DNA of 64,000 nt, from the NCBI GenBank assembly GCA_947628795.1, contig CANRBF010000004.1, positions 62,001-126,000 of the forward strand. Reading direction: 5' to 3'. The translations under genes and the position numbers were made by a program. The notes under the pieces are model-generated. The model had not been told where the DNA came from. It saw only the letters and a program-made list of their open reading frames with translations, and searched no databases. Positions 16,081 through 24,929 of the stretch are shown here, piece after piece (position 1 is the stretch's first letter; every line of letters starts with the position of its first letter). The DNA is from an uncultured Monoglobus sp. (lineage in GTDB: Bacteria > Bacillota > Clostridia > Monoglobales > Monoglobaceae).

Positions 16081-17964
16081 TTACTGCTTGCTGATAGCCT
16101 TAAAGGGGCACTTATCCATGCAAGCGCCGCACTTTACGCACTTATCGGTATCGATCGTGAACGGACTCTTGACCTGACCCGAGATCGCGCCCACGGGACA
16201 CTGCTTGGCGCACAGGCTGCAGCCGCGGCACTTATCCGGATCGATCGTGTATTTCAAAAGTCCCTTGCAAACATGAGCGGGACATGTTTTGTCCTTAATA
16301 TGCGCCTCATACTCGTTCCTGAAATACTTTAAGGTAGACAAAACCGGATTGGGCGCGGTCTGGCCCAGACCGCAAAGCGAGCCCGCCTTGATGGCGTTCG
16401 CCAGCTCCTCGAGACGGTCAAGATCCTCCATTGTGCCCTTGCCCTCGGTTATCTTTGTCAGTATTTCAAGCAGGCGCTTTGTGCCGATTCGGCAGGGCGT
16501 GCACTTTCCGCAGGACTCGTCGACCGTGAACTCCAGGAAAAACTTGGCGATGTCGACCATGCAGTTGTCCTCGTCCATAACGATCAGACCGCCCGAGCCC
16601 ATCATCGAGCCGATGGCCGTCAGCGAATCGTAGTCGATCGGCGTGTCTATAAGCTCCGCGGGGATACATCCGCCCGAGGGGCCGCCCGTCTGAGCCGCCT
16701 TGAACTTCTTGCCGTTCGGAATACCTCCGCCGATATCCTCGATTATCTCGCGCATTGTGGTGCCCATGGGAACCTCGACAAGACCCGTGTTGTGGATCTT
16801 TCCGCCCAAAGCGAACACCTTGGTGCCCTTGCTCTTTTCGGTGCCTGTGGACGCGAACCACTCGGCGCCCTTTAATATAATTCTGGGCACATTGGCGTAG
16901 GTCTCAACGTTGTTGAGTATAGTTGGCACGCCGAACAGACCCTTGACAGCGGGGAACGGCGGACGGGGTCTCGGCTCGCCTCTGTGACCCTCGATAGAGG
17001 TCATCAGCGCGGTTTCCTCGCCGCACACGAACGCGCCGGCGCCCAGTCTGATATCAATATCAAAATCGAATCCCGAGCCGAAAATGTCCTTGCCAAGCAT
17101 TCCGTATTCTCTCGCCTGCTTTATGGCGATCTTGAGTCTTTCAACCGCGATGGGGTACTCGGCTCTGATATATATGTAGCCCTGGCACGCGCCGATCGCG
17201 TAGCCCGCTATTGTCATCGCCTCAAGCACCGCGTGGGGATCGCCCTCGAGTATGCTTCTGTCCATGAACGCTCCCGGGTCACCCTCATCGGCGTTGCAGC
17301 ACACGTATTTAATATCGCCCTTTGAATTGGCGGCGAACTGCCACTTTGTGCCCGTGGGGAAGCCCGCGCCGCCGCGGCCTCTGAGACCCGACGCGCCGAT
17401 AGTGTCGATCACCTGCTGAGGCGTCATTTCTTTAAGCACCTTGCCGAGCGCCGCGTAGCCGTCTCTCGCTATGTACTCCTCGATATTCTCGGGATCGATA
17501 ACGCCGCAGTTCCTCAGCGCCACTCTGTGCTGCTTTTTATAAAAGTCGATCTCGTTGAGCGACTTGATCTCGTCGGTGCCCGCGTGAACGGACTCCTCAT
17601 AGAGCAGTCTGGTAACGACCTTGCCGCCCATCAGGTGCTGCTCGACTATCTCGTGCACGTCCTCGGCCTTTACCATGCTGTAGAACGCGCCCTCGGGATA
17701 AACTATAACGACCGGACCCAGCGCGCACAGACCGAAACAGCCCGTCTTGACCAGCTTTACCTTATCGCCCAGCTCGTTCTTTTCGATCAGCTTCTCAAAC
17801 TCGTCGATCAGCGTCATGCTGCCCGACGAGGTGCAGCCGGTACCGCCGCAAACCAGAACCTGATACTTATAATCACTATTGGTGTTTTCGCTGTCATCAT
17901 TTCTCATGTCCACCTGGTCGAACATTTTTTCGCGAATTGATTTAAGCTCTTCCAAACTTTTCAT
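16081..17964 (-). CDS. hydB: Bifurcating hydrogenase subunit HydB (NuoF-like, NAD- and FMN-binding)
   Basis: 627 residues. A thioredoxin-like [2Fe-2S] domain at about 30-125 (CGGTGCTSSGS and CFGLCALGPVV) is followed by the NuoF core with GRGGAGFPTGTKW (FMN/NADH site), GAGAFVCGEETALM and the ESCGKCTPCRIG cluster motif, and a C-terminal two-[4Fe-4S] ferredoxin domain (CRGCSLCAKQCP and CVKCGACMDKCP). This is the flavin-containing subunit where electron bifurcation takes place in characterised A3 hydrogenases. GGAGGG precedes the ATG. It lies 31 bases after hydC and 13 before hydA, so the three genes are one transcript. Confidence 0.95.
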   Translation of the reverse strand: MKSLEELKSIREKMFDQVDMRNDDSENTNSDYKYQVLVCGGTGCTSSGSMTLIDEFEKLIEKNELGDKVKLVKTGCFGLCALGPVVIVYPEGAFYSMVKAEDVHEIVEQHLMGGKVVTRLLYEESVHAGTDEIKSLNEIDFYKKQHRVALRNCGVIDPENIEEYIARDGYAALGKVLKEMTPQQVIDTIGASGLRGRGGAGFPTGTKWQFAANSKGDIKYVCCNADEGDPGAFMDRSILEGDPHAVLEAMTIAGYAIGACQGYIYIRAEYPIAVERLKIAIKQAREYGMLGKDIFGSGFDFDIDIRLGAGAFVCGEETALMTSIEGHRGEPRPRPPFPAVKGLFGVPTILNNVETYANVPRIILKGAEWFASTGTEKSKGTKVFALGGKIHNTGLVEVPMGTTMREIIEDIGGGIPNGKKFKAAQTGGPSGGCIPAELIDTPIDYDSLTAIGSMMGSGGLIVMDEDNCMVDIAKFFLEFTVDESCGKCTPCRIGTKRLLEILTKITEGKGTMEDLDRLEELANAIKAGSLCGLGQTAPNPVLSTLKYFRNEYEAHIKDKTCPAHVCKGLLKYTIDPDKCRGCSLCAKQCPVGAISGQVKSPFTIDTDKCVKCGACMDKCPFKAISKQ

Positions 17965-17995
17965 TTTAACCCTCCAAACTTTATGCTCGTTTAAA

Positions 17996-18475
17996 CTAAC
18001 TGTACTGCTTGACTATGCCTTCGACCTGATCAACGGTCAGTCTGCCGTGAACATCGTCGCCGATCGTCATAACGGGTGCCAGACCGCAGGCGCCTATGCA
18101 GCGCGTCGCGTCAAGCGAGAACTTTCCGTCGTCCGTGCACTCTCCGACGTCGATCTTTAAAATGTCCTTGAGCTTTTCAAGAATATCGCCGCTGCCTTTT
18201 ACGTAGCACGCGGTTCCGAGACAGACTCCGATGGGATGCTCGCCCTTGGGATTCAGCGAGAACTGAGTGTAGAACGTCACAATTCCGTATACCTCGGCAA
18301 GGGATACGCCCAAACCCTCGGCAATCATTTTCTGAACCTCGATCGGAAGGTAGCCGTATATATCCTGCGCCTCGTGGAGAACCGGGATAGTGGCGCCCTT
18401 CTCGCCCTTGTGAGCGGCTATGACAGCCTTGAGCTGCTCTTCCTGCTCTTTTGTACCCTTAAATGGGATCGCCAT
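17996..18475 (-). CDS. hydC: Bifurcating hydrogenase subunit HydC (NuoE-like [2Fe-2S] protein)
   Basis: About 159 residues from ATG 18475, 8 bases after AGGAGG; an in-frame TTG two codons upstream is too close to the site. It shows the NuoE-type thioredoxin-like fold with an N-terminal helical bundle and the cluster ligands in CLGTACYVKGS and CIGACGLAPV. It transfers electrons between HydB and the other centres in the HydABC complex. It is first in the operon. A weak sigma-A promoter (TTGAAA, 17 bases, TATATA) can be drawn just upstream, at about 18505-18535. I saw no convincing Rex operator in front of it. Confidence 0.93.
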   Translation of the reverse strand: MAIPFKGTKEQEEQLKAVIAAHKGEKGATIPVLHEAQDIYGYLPIEVQKMIAEGLGVSLAEVYGIVTFYTQFSLNPKGEHPIGVCLGTACYVKGSGDILEKLKDILKIDVGECTDDGKFSLDATRCIGACGLAPVMTIGDDVHGRLTVDQVEGIVKQYS

Positions 18476-18621
18476 TTTCAAAACCTCCTGTTAATTTTAA
18501 TTTCGTGTATATATTATAAGGTTAATCATATTTCAACACTTCTCCGAAAAACCAATTTATTATATCACAAAAAAATTAAAACTGCAACAATAACTTTAAA
18601 AATATTGTTAAAAAAAATACA

Positions 18622-18752
18622 CAAAAATTTTTTAGCTCTCGAAAACAACGTATTTACGGGGTTTTGAGGGGGCATAATTTTTAAAATCACGAGTTTGACA
18701 CCATTTTGACACCAAATTTCCGTATATTGATATTCATTTTGAGACAAATTGT
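18622..18752. repeat. Dispersed noncoding element, copy 2
   Basis: Second copy of the element at 634-748. It has the identical 18-base core at 18692-18709 and the same flanking blocks (CGAAAACA, TTTTGAG, ATAATTTTT, TTTTGAGA) in the same order. In this copy the core continues as a second TTTTGACACCA. The roughly 310-base region between hydC and the zincin-like gene holds only this element and the promoters. Confidence 0.5.
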
Positions 18753-18791
18753 CGCAATGCGGATGTTTATGTTTTTTAAATTAATTAAATC

Positions 18792-18820
18792 TTGACAACA
18801 TATCCGATATTTGTTATATT
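18792..18820 (+). promoter_or_regulatory. Sigma-A promoter of the orphan zincin-like gene
   Basis: TTGACA (18792-18797), a 17-base spacer and TATATT (18815-18820). This places transcription start near 18827 and rules out the ATG at 18811. Confidence 0.75.
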
Positions 18821-18864
18821 ATACATTGAAAATAATCATATTACGAAATGGGGCGGTTATAGTT

Positions 18865-19683
18865 ATGGAAAACAGAACGTTAGATCAAACCCTGATTTAT
18901 CTTACGCAACACAAACAAAAAGGATGGGTTTTAGCCAAAAATCTGGGCGACTGGTATTTCGGCGAGATGCCGGAAACCTACAATTTTGAAACATCCAAAC
19001 AAGAATTGGCGCGTATCTCAATCTGCGCGTGGGGTATCGGAGACAAGGTATTCGCCGCGGAAAATTTCAGGAAGCTGTTGGCGGGCGATTGTTCGTCCGT
19101 AAGCGCCGGAGATGTTGAGCAGATGCGCGGATATATTAAGGAATATGATAATCGTTTGGCAGACTACAAAAAGAACGTGATATGCTCGGATGAGAGACTT
19201 AAACCGATCATCGAGAGATTGGGCTATGTTTACGGAAACATAGATAAAAACATAGTGGTTTATGTTTCAAAGTCCGAGGAAGAATATAACGAATACTTCA
19301 AGAAAAAATTTCCGAATGTTAAAGAAATACATCCGTATGCCGGTTTCATAGCCACCGGGTTCTATTATGATGAAAATGTATACCATCTGGTTTTTAAACA
19401 GCACGAAATAGATATGCTCGGAGATATCGAGCTGTTGGGATTATGCGCCCACGAAATGGCTCATCTTGATCTTGTTGCGAAAGGTATTCAAAATACGTTT
19501 AATACTTACGAAAAAACAGAAATAATAAATCAATTTATAAACGAACACCTGACTGATTTTTATGCGATATCAAGAGGATTCGGGTACGCGCTGTATAAGA
19601 ACCGCGCGCTGAAAAGTCCTCACCCCGCGCTTATGTCCGCCGACGAAATCAAACGCTTGATTTTAACCCCCGAAAAGCTCTGA
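18865..19683 (+). CDS. Orphan HExxH zinc-metallopeptidase-like protein
   Basis: 272 residues from ATG 18865; the upstream in-frame ATG at 18811 lies within the promoter. No signal peptide or membrane helix is visible, so it is probably cytoplasmic. The only clear motif is AHEMAHLD near residue 196, an HExxH zinc site, followed about 30 residues later by NEHLTDFYAISRGFG, which could supply the third ligand as in other E/D-containing zincins. The N-terminal 190 residues are unlike anything I recognise. Its base composition is more AT-rich than the neighbouring hyd and gdh genes, and it shares an upstream element with the toxin-antitoxin locus, which suggests lateral acquisition. A functional peptidase is plausible but not shown. 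Confidence 0.7.
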   Translation: MENRTLDQTLIYLTQHKQKGWVLAKNLGDWYFGEMPETYNFETSKQELARISICAWGIGDKVFAAENFRKLLAGDCSSVSAGDVEQMRGYIKEYDNRLADYKKNVICSDERLKPIIERLGYVYGNIDKNIVVYVSKSEEEYNEYFKKKFPNVKEIHPYAGFIATGFYYDENVYHLVFKQHEIDMLGDIELLGLCAHEMAHLDLVAKGIQNTFNTYEKTEIINQFINEHLTDFYAISRGFGYALYKNRALKSPHPALMSADEIKRLILTPEKL

Positions 19684-19712
19684 CAAATAATCAATACGAT
19701 AAAAATATCTAC

Positions 19713-19746
19713 ATAAGGCAGGCCCCGCAAAAGGGGCTCGCCTTAT
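19713..19746. terminator. Inverted repeat between convergent genes
   Basis: ATAAGGC (19713-19719) pairs with GCCTTAT (19740-19746), with an inner GGCCCC/GGGGC helix. It sits between the zincin-like gene and the radical SAM gene, and includes the stop codon of the latter. Confidence 0.6.
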
Positions 19747-20345
19747 TCTATATATTCTCTTATTCTAAAGCTCACGCCTAAAGTTTCGGCGATTTGGCGG
19801 CACCGCTCTATATCGCTGTCGGGCATGGTCTTATCGACCACGCTGAAAACCACGTCTTTTACATACGGCTTTGCCTTTTCGGCGAATTCTTGCAGCGCCG
19901 CGAATGATTCTTCCCCGTATCTGCTGTGACATATCTTTTGGTACGCCTCGGCCGTCGGGGCGTTCAGGCTGATAGAGACTATATCTATCGCGCCGCGCAG
20001 TTCGGGCGTAACGTCTCTGCCGTTTATCAAGTTCGCCTGGCCGTTGGTGTTGACGCGTATCTGCACATCATGATTCGCTTTGAGCCACTTCGCGATTTTT
20101 ATCATATCGTCAAATCGCTCGGTCGGCTCGCCGAAGCCGCAAAACACCACCGCGTCGTATTTGCCTAAGTCCCGCTTTTCAAAGTCGGCCTTTATCTCGT
20201 CGATCGTCGGCTCGCGCTCCAGCCACAGATCGTCCTCGCCGTTCACATTGTCGTGCTTTGAGCGCAGGCAAAACTCACAAGCGTTGGAACAGCGGTTGGT
20301 TATATTAACGTAGAGGGAATTTCCCAATTCATAGGTTATCGTCAT
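19743..20345 (-). CDS. Radical SAM protein of the TatD-associated type
   Basis: 200 residues. The N-terminus shows LYVNITNRCSNACEFCLRS, with the CxxxCxxC cluster motif that binds the [4Fe-4S] and S-adenosylmethionine. It is followed by the GFGEPT glycine-rich segment, VNTNGQANL, and VSISLNAPTAEAYQKIC, as in the short radical SAM family usually encoded beside or fused to TatD deoxyribonuclease. No tatD gene lies in this window, so it is an isolated member. Reaction and substrate are unknown. It stands alone between convergent and tandem neighbours. Confidence 0.8.
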   Translation of the reverse strand: MTITYELGNSLYVNITNRCSNACEFCLRSKHDNVNGEDDLWLEREPTIDEIKADFEKRDLGKYDAVVFCGFGEPTERFDDMIKIAKWLKANHDVQIRVNTNGQANLINGRDVTPELRGAIDIVSISLNAPTAEAYQKICHSRYGEESFAALQEFAEKAKPYVKDVVFSVVDKTMPDSDIERCRQIAETLGVSFRIREYIE

Positions 20346-20404
20346 GTTACCAGTCCTTTCGAATGGGTATTATAACACAAAACAATATTAATTGCAAGCG
20401 GATA

Positions 20405-20438
20405 ATAAAAAAGGCCTCCCGCCTTTTTTGGGGGAGGC
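20405..20438 (-). terminator. Intrinsic terminator after gdhA
   Basis: Minus-strand GCCTCCC / GGGAGGC stem (20432-20438 with 20414-20420) followed by a T-run, 20 bases past the gdhA stop. Confidence 0.9.
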
Positions 20439-20457
20439 AATTATATTTAAAATTATA

Positions 20458-21840
<1,383 letters not shown>

Positions 21841-21844
21841 TTAT

Positions 21845-21965
21845 TTTTTCACGTAGTGATTAGTGATTAGAGCGGGCGGCCGGGTTCGTCCGCCCCTACG
21901 GCGATCTTGCCTGCTTTGGTCGTAGGGGACGATGACCTCGGCGTCCCGCAACCGGATATTATCCT
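21845..21965. repeat. Dispersed GC-rich intergenic repeat fragment
   Basis: This 120-base stretch between gdhA and nfnB begins with ACGTAGTGATTAGTGATTAG, also found with variation at about 42335. It continues with GC-rich imperfect palindromes (GGGCGG with CCGCCC, and GGGACG with CGTCCC). It looks like one of the small palindromic repeats scattered through gut Clostridia rather than a gene. Confidence 0.45.
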
Positions 21966-21973
21966 CCCGTTAT

Positions 21974-23368
21974 TTACGCGTTTCTCAAATACTCGTCGAT
22001 CGATGCGGCGGCGGTTTTGCCGGCGCCCATCGCGAGGATAACAGTCGCGGCTCCGGTCACCACATCGCCTCCGGCGTAAACGCCCTTTTTGCTTGTGGCT
22101 CCGGTCTCCTCTTTAGCGACGATGCAGCCCCAACGATTGGTCTCAAGGTCGGGGGTGGTGTTTTTGATAAGCGGATTCGGCGTCTGGCCGATCGCTATTA
22201 CCACAACGTCGGCGTCTATGTCAAACTCGCTGCCCTCAACGGGAACGGGTCTGCGTCTGCCCGAAGCGTCGGGCTCGCCAAGCTCCATCTTTATGCAGGT
22301 CACGCTCTTTACCCAGCCCTCGTCGTCGCCGTTTATCTTAACGGGATTGTTGAGCAGCTTGAACTCTATATCCTCCTGCTTGGCGTGGTGGATCTCCTCG
22401 GCTCTGGCCGGCATTTCCTCCTCGCTGCGGCGGTACACTATGTAAACGTTCTCGGCGCCCAGGCGCTTCGCGGAACGCGCGGCGTCCATGGCAACGTTTC
22501 CGCCGCCCACAACAACCACGTTTTTGCCCACGTAGATCGGGGTGTCGTACTCCGGGAACTTGTACGCCTTCATAAGATTGATACGGGTCAGGAACTCGTT
22601 GGCGGAATACACGCCGTTTAAGGACTCGCCCTCGATTCTCATAAAGCTCGGCAGTCCGGCTCCTGTGCCTATAAACACGGCATCAAAGCCCTCGTCGGTC
22701 AAAAGCTCATCGACCGACAGCACCTTGCCGATAACCATATCGGTCATTATCTCAACACCCAGGTCGCGGAGCTTGTCGACCTCTTTGGCGACAATATCCT
22801 TGGGCAGACGGAACTCGGGAATACCGTATACCAGCACTCCGCCGGGAGTGTGGAAAGCCTCGAAAACCGTCACCTTATATCCCATCTTCGCAAGGTCGCC
22901 CGCGCAGGTCAGGCCCGAAGGTCCCGCTCCGACAACGGCTACCTTTTTGCCGTTTGGCTCGGGTCTCTCCGTTTCCTCGCTGCAGTTCTTCATATACCAA
23001 TCGGCGACAAATCTCTCAAGTCTGCCGATCGCCACAGGCTCGCCCTTGATGCCGCGAACGCAGTACTTCTCGCACTGGGTCTCCTGCGGACATACTCTGC
23101 CGCAGATAGCGGGCAGCGAGCTGGTCTCCTGGATCTTTTTGTACGCTTCCTCGAATTTTCCCTCGGCCACAAGCGCGATAAACTCGGGGATCTGCACCAT
23201 AACGGGGCAGCCCTGCATACAGGGCTTATGCTTGCAGGATAGGCAGCGCTGCGCCTCTTCCTTTGCCATTTCCTCGGTATAGCCCAGAGTTACCTCTTTG
23301 AAGTTTTTGTTTCTCACATTGGGCTCCTGCTCGGGCATAGCCACTTTTTTTAAAGACATGTTAGGCAT
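21974..23368 (-). CDS. nfnB: NfnB: NADP-binding flavoprotein subunit of NADH-dependent ferredoxin:NADP oxidoreductase
   Basis: 464 residues from ATG 23368, with GGAGGG 8 bases upstream and an 8-base overlap with the end of nfnA. An N-terminal cluster domain has CLSCKHKPCMQGCP and CGRVCPQETQCEKYC (two [4Fe-4S]). An FAD-binding Rossmann fold follows (VAVVGAGPSGLTCAGDLA), with an inserted NADPH-binding fold (VVVVGGGNVAMDAARSAKRLGA) and a C-terminal GDVVTGAATVILAMG. The architecture is shared with the small subunit of glutamate synthase, and the adjacent NfnA identifies it. NfnAB bifurcates electrons between NADPH, NADH and ferredoxin, supplying NADPH for anabolism. Confidence 0.93.
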   Translation of the reverse strand: MPNMSLKKVAMPEQEPNVRNKNFKEVTLGYTEEMAKEEAQRCLSCKHKPCMQGCPVMVQIPEFIALVAEGKFEEAYKKIQETSSLPAICGRVCPQETQCEKYCVRGIKGEPVAIGRLERFVADWYMKNCSEETERPEPNGKKVAVVGAGPSGLTCAGDLAKMGYKVTVFEAFHTPGGVLVYGIPEFRLPKDIVAKEVDKLRDLGVEIMTDMVIGKVLSVDELLTDEGFDAVFIGTGAGLPSFMRIEGESLNGVYSANEFLTRINLMKAYKFPEYDTPIYVGKNVVVVGGGNVAMDAARSAKRLGAENVYIVYRRSEEEMPARAEEIHHAKQEDIEFKLLNNPVKINGDDEGWVKSVTCIKMELGEPDASGRRRPVPVEGSEFDIDADVVVIAIGQTPNPLIKNTTPDLETNRWGCIVAKEETGATSKKGVYAGGDVVTGAATVILAMGAGKTAAASIDEYLRNA

Positions 23369-24206
23369 CGCGCATTCCCTCCAATCTGCATCTGTGAGCC
23401 TCGCTCGACTCTGCTTCCTGCTTTCTGAACATTCTCGAACGCGAGATCGCGCTGTCAAAATCGACCTGGTGGCCGTCGAAATCGGGGCCGTCGACGCAGG
23501 CGAATTTGGTCTCTCCGCCCACCGTCACGCGGCAGCCGCCGCACATTCCGGTGCCGTCGATCATGATCGGGTTCATGCTGACGATGGTCTTGATATTATA
23601 CTTCTTAGTCAGGTCGCAAACGGCCTTCATCATAACCAGAGGACCGATGGCGATAACCATGTCGTAGCCTCTGCCGCCCTCGATCAGTTCCTCGAGCTTG
23701 GCGGTCACGAATCCCTTGTTTCCGTTTGAGCCGTTGTCGGTCATAGTGTACAGATTGTCGCACGCGGCCTCGCAGAGATCCTCGATTATGATAAGATCCT
23801 TATTGCGAAAGCCGTTTATCATGTCGACCTCAACGCCCATTGAGTGGAGCTTTTTCGCCTGGGGATAAGCGATAGCCGTACCCAGGCCGCCGCCGATGAC
23901 CGCGACCTTTTTCACTCCGTCAAACTTGGACGCCACGCCCAAAGGTCCGACAAAGTCTTGAATACTGTCGCCCTCGTTAAGCTCATTCAGGCGCTGAGTG
24001 CTCTGTCCAACTATCTGGAAAATTACCGTTATTGTGCCCTTTTCCCTGTCAAAATCCGCTATAGTGAAGGGAATTCTCTCACCTTTTTCGTCGATCCTGA
24101 GAATGATAAACTGACCCGGCTCCGCCTTTTTGGCGATATAGGGCGCCTCGACCTCGATCAACGAAACTGTGGGATTGAGCTCTTGCTTTCTTACAATTTT
24201 AAACAA
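23361..24206 (-). CDS. nfnA: NfnA: FAD- and [2Fe-2S]-containing subunit of NADH-dependent ferredoxin:NADP oxidoreductase
   Basis: 281 residues from a TTG start (24204-24206) six bases after GGAGGTG. The N-terminal FAD-binding beta-barrel (about 1-95, with PFTIADFDREKGTI) is followed by the NAD-binding domain (VAVIGGGLGTAIAYPQAKKL) and a C-terminal [2Fe-2S] loop, GTGMCGGCRVTVGGETKFACVD. This is the family of dihydroorotate dehydrogenase electron-transfer and sulfide dehydrogenase subunits. Pairing with NfnB points to the bifurcating transhydrogenase. Promoter at 24250-24279. Confidence 0.92.
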   Translation of the reverse strand: MFKIVRKQELNPTVSLIEVEAPYIAKKAEPGQFIILRIDEKGERIPFTIADFDREKGTITVIFQIVGQSTQRLNELNEGDSIQDFVGPLGVASKFDGVKKVAVIGGGLGTAIAYPQAKKLHSMGVEVDMINGFRNKDLIIIEDLCEAACDNLYTMTDNGSNGNKGFVTAKLEELIEGGRGYDMVIAIGPLVMMKAVCDLTKKYNIKTIVSMNPIMIDGTGMCGGCRVTVGGETKFACVDGPDFDGHQVDFDSAISRSRMFRKQEAESSEAHRCRLEGMRDA

Positions 24207-24249
24207 TTACCACACCTCCAAAAATTTTCGCGATTATACGCTTTCTCCA

Positions 24250-24279
24250 ATTATATCATAACCGCTCTTATGTTTGCAA
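24250..24279 (-). promoter_or_regulatory. Sigma-A promoter of nfnAB
   Basis: Minus-strand TTGCAA (24274-24279), an 18-base spacer and TATAAT (24250-24255), 44 bases before the nfnA start. Confidence 0.65.
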
Positions 24280-24318
24280 CAATAAATATTATGCATTAAA
24301 ATTTATATCAAATCCGTC

Positions 24319-24416
24319 AAAAAGGGGTGCGGCTAAAAAGCCACACCCCATTGTGCGTCATTGAACATTCTTGATTTTTTATCGGAAACGCATCTTCGCG
24401 TGTATCAAATCCGACT
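24319..24416 (-). ncRNA. Candidate small RNA of about 98 nt
   Basis: A perfect consensus promoter (24422-24450) points into about 98 bases that end in a textbook terminator: GGGGTGTGGC (24340-24349) pairs with GCCGCACCCC (24324-24333), then a T-run (24319-24323). Between them is a second hairpin on the minus strand: TCGGA (24410-24414) pairs with TCCGA (24382-24386), enclosing an inner ACGC/GCGT stem, followed by an A-rich single-stranded segment. No ORF with a ribosome-binding site fits; the frames inside are only a few codons. It does not match an RNA family that I recognise. It could be a regulatory small RNA or a short-leader transcript. Confidence 0.55.
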
Positions 24417-24421
24417 TTTTG

Positions 24422-24450
24422 ATTATATAACAGCCGAATATGTTTGTCAA
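24422..24450 (-). promoter_or_regulatory. Consensus sigma-A promoter of the candidate small RNA
   Basis: Minus-strand TTGACA (24445-24450), a spacer of exactly 17 bases, TATAAT (24422-24427). Both boxes are perfect. Confidence 0.75.
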
Positions 24451-24596
24451 CAAAAAAATATAAATTGTTAAATTTAAAATAAAATAGTATAAATTCGAAC
24501 AACATTTACCCATATATTGACATGAAAAAAGCGGTATTTTAGCCGCCCTCAATGGGATAATATATAAAGAATAAATTTAAAAGGGAGGCGGCGCCG

Positions 24597-24920
24597 TTGC
24601 TCAGGGTTTATGACAATCTGATAATCGACAGCGACGCGGAAACAGCGAATAACACAGCCGAGCCGCGGGAGCTTTTGCTCATAACCTGCGGCCTCAAACA
24701 AAACTCCAGCGTGACCGCGTCAAGCATAGGCGACGACGGATTCTTGTACTGCATACAAAGGGGTTTCCGCACGAGGGGCGGAAAGGCGCTGCTGCCCCAG
24801 GAATTCAAGGTACGCTGGAGAAAAAAGCGGGACAATATCTATCCGTGCCTCGAGTTTGTCACCGCGCTGCTGCTGTCGGACATGAGCCCGAGCGACATCA
24901 GCGAGTTTTTTATACTTTAA
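24597..24920 (+). CDS. Small conserved-looking protein of unknown function
   Basis: 107 residues from a TTG at 24597, eight bases after GGGAGG. No signal peptide or membrane helix. A hydrophobic strand (LLLITCGLKQ) is followed by TASSIGDDGFLYCIQRGF, a basic KVRWRKKRDN patch and an acidic, hydrophobic C-terminus. I recall similar short proteins with a TCGxxxxxTVxxSSI pattern in other Clostridia but know no function. It runs opposite to the membrane protein gene to its right (9-base gap). A short GCGG/CCGC hairpin with an A-run (24525-24546) lies upstream and would act on minus-strand transcripts. Confidence 0.6.
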   Translation: MLRVYDNLIIDSDAETANNTAEPRELLLITCGLKQNSSVTASSIGDDGFLYCIQRGFRTRGGKALLPQEFKVRWRKKRDNIYPCLEFVTALLLSDMSPSDISEFFIL

Positions 24921-24929
24921 CGCAGACAC

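Noticed and set aside
18482-18560. Rex operator upstream of hydCBA
   Set aside because: Only partial TTGTTAA-like half-sites are seen, without the opposite half at the right distance.
18565-18747. Short minus-strand frame across the dispersed element, considered as a recombinase remnant
   Set aside because: No recognisable recombinase motif or catalytic residues; base composition is that of the AT-rich intergenic region.
24317-24505. 62-codon minus-strand frame
   Set aside because: It starts upstream of the consensus promoter at 24422-24450 and ends inside the terminator, and it has no ribosome-binding site. A small RNA explains the region better.
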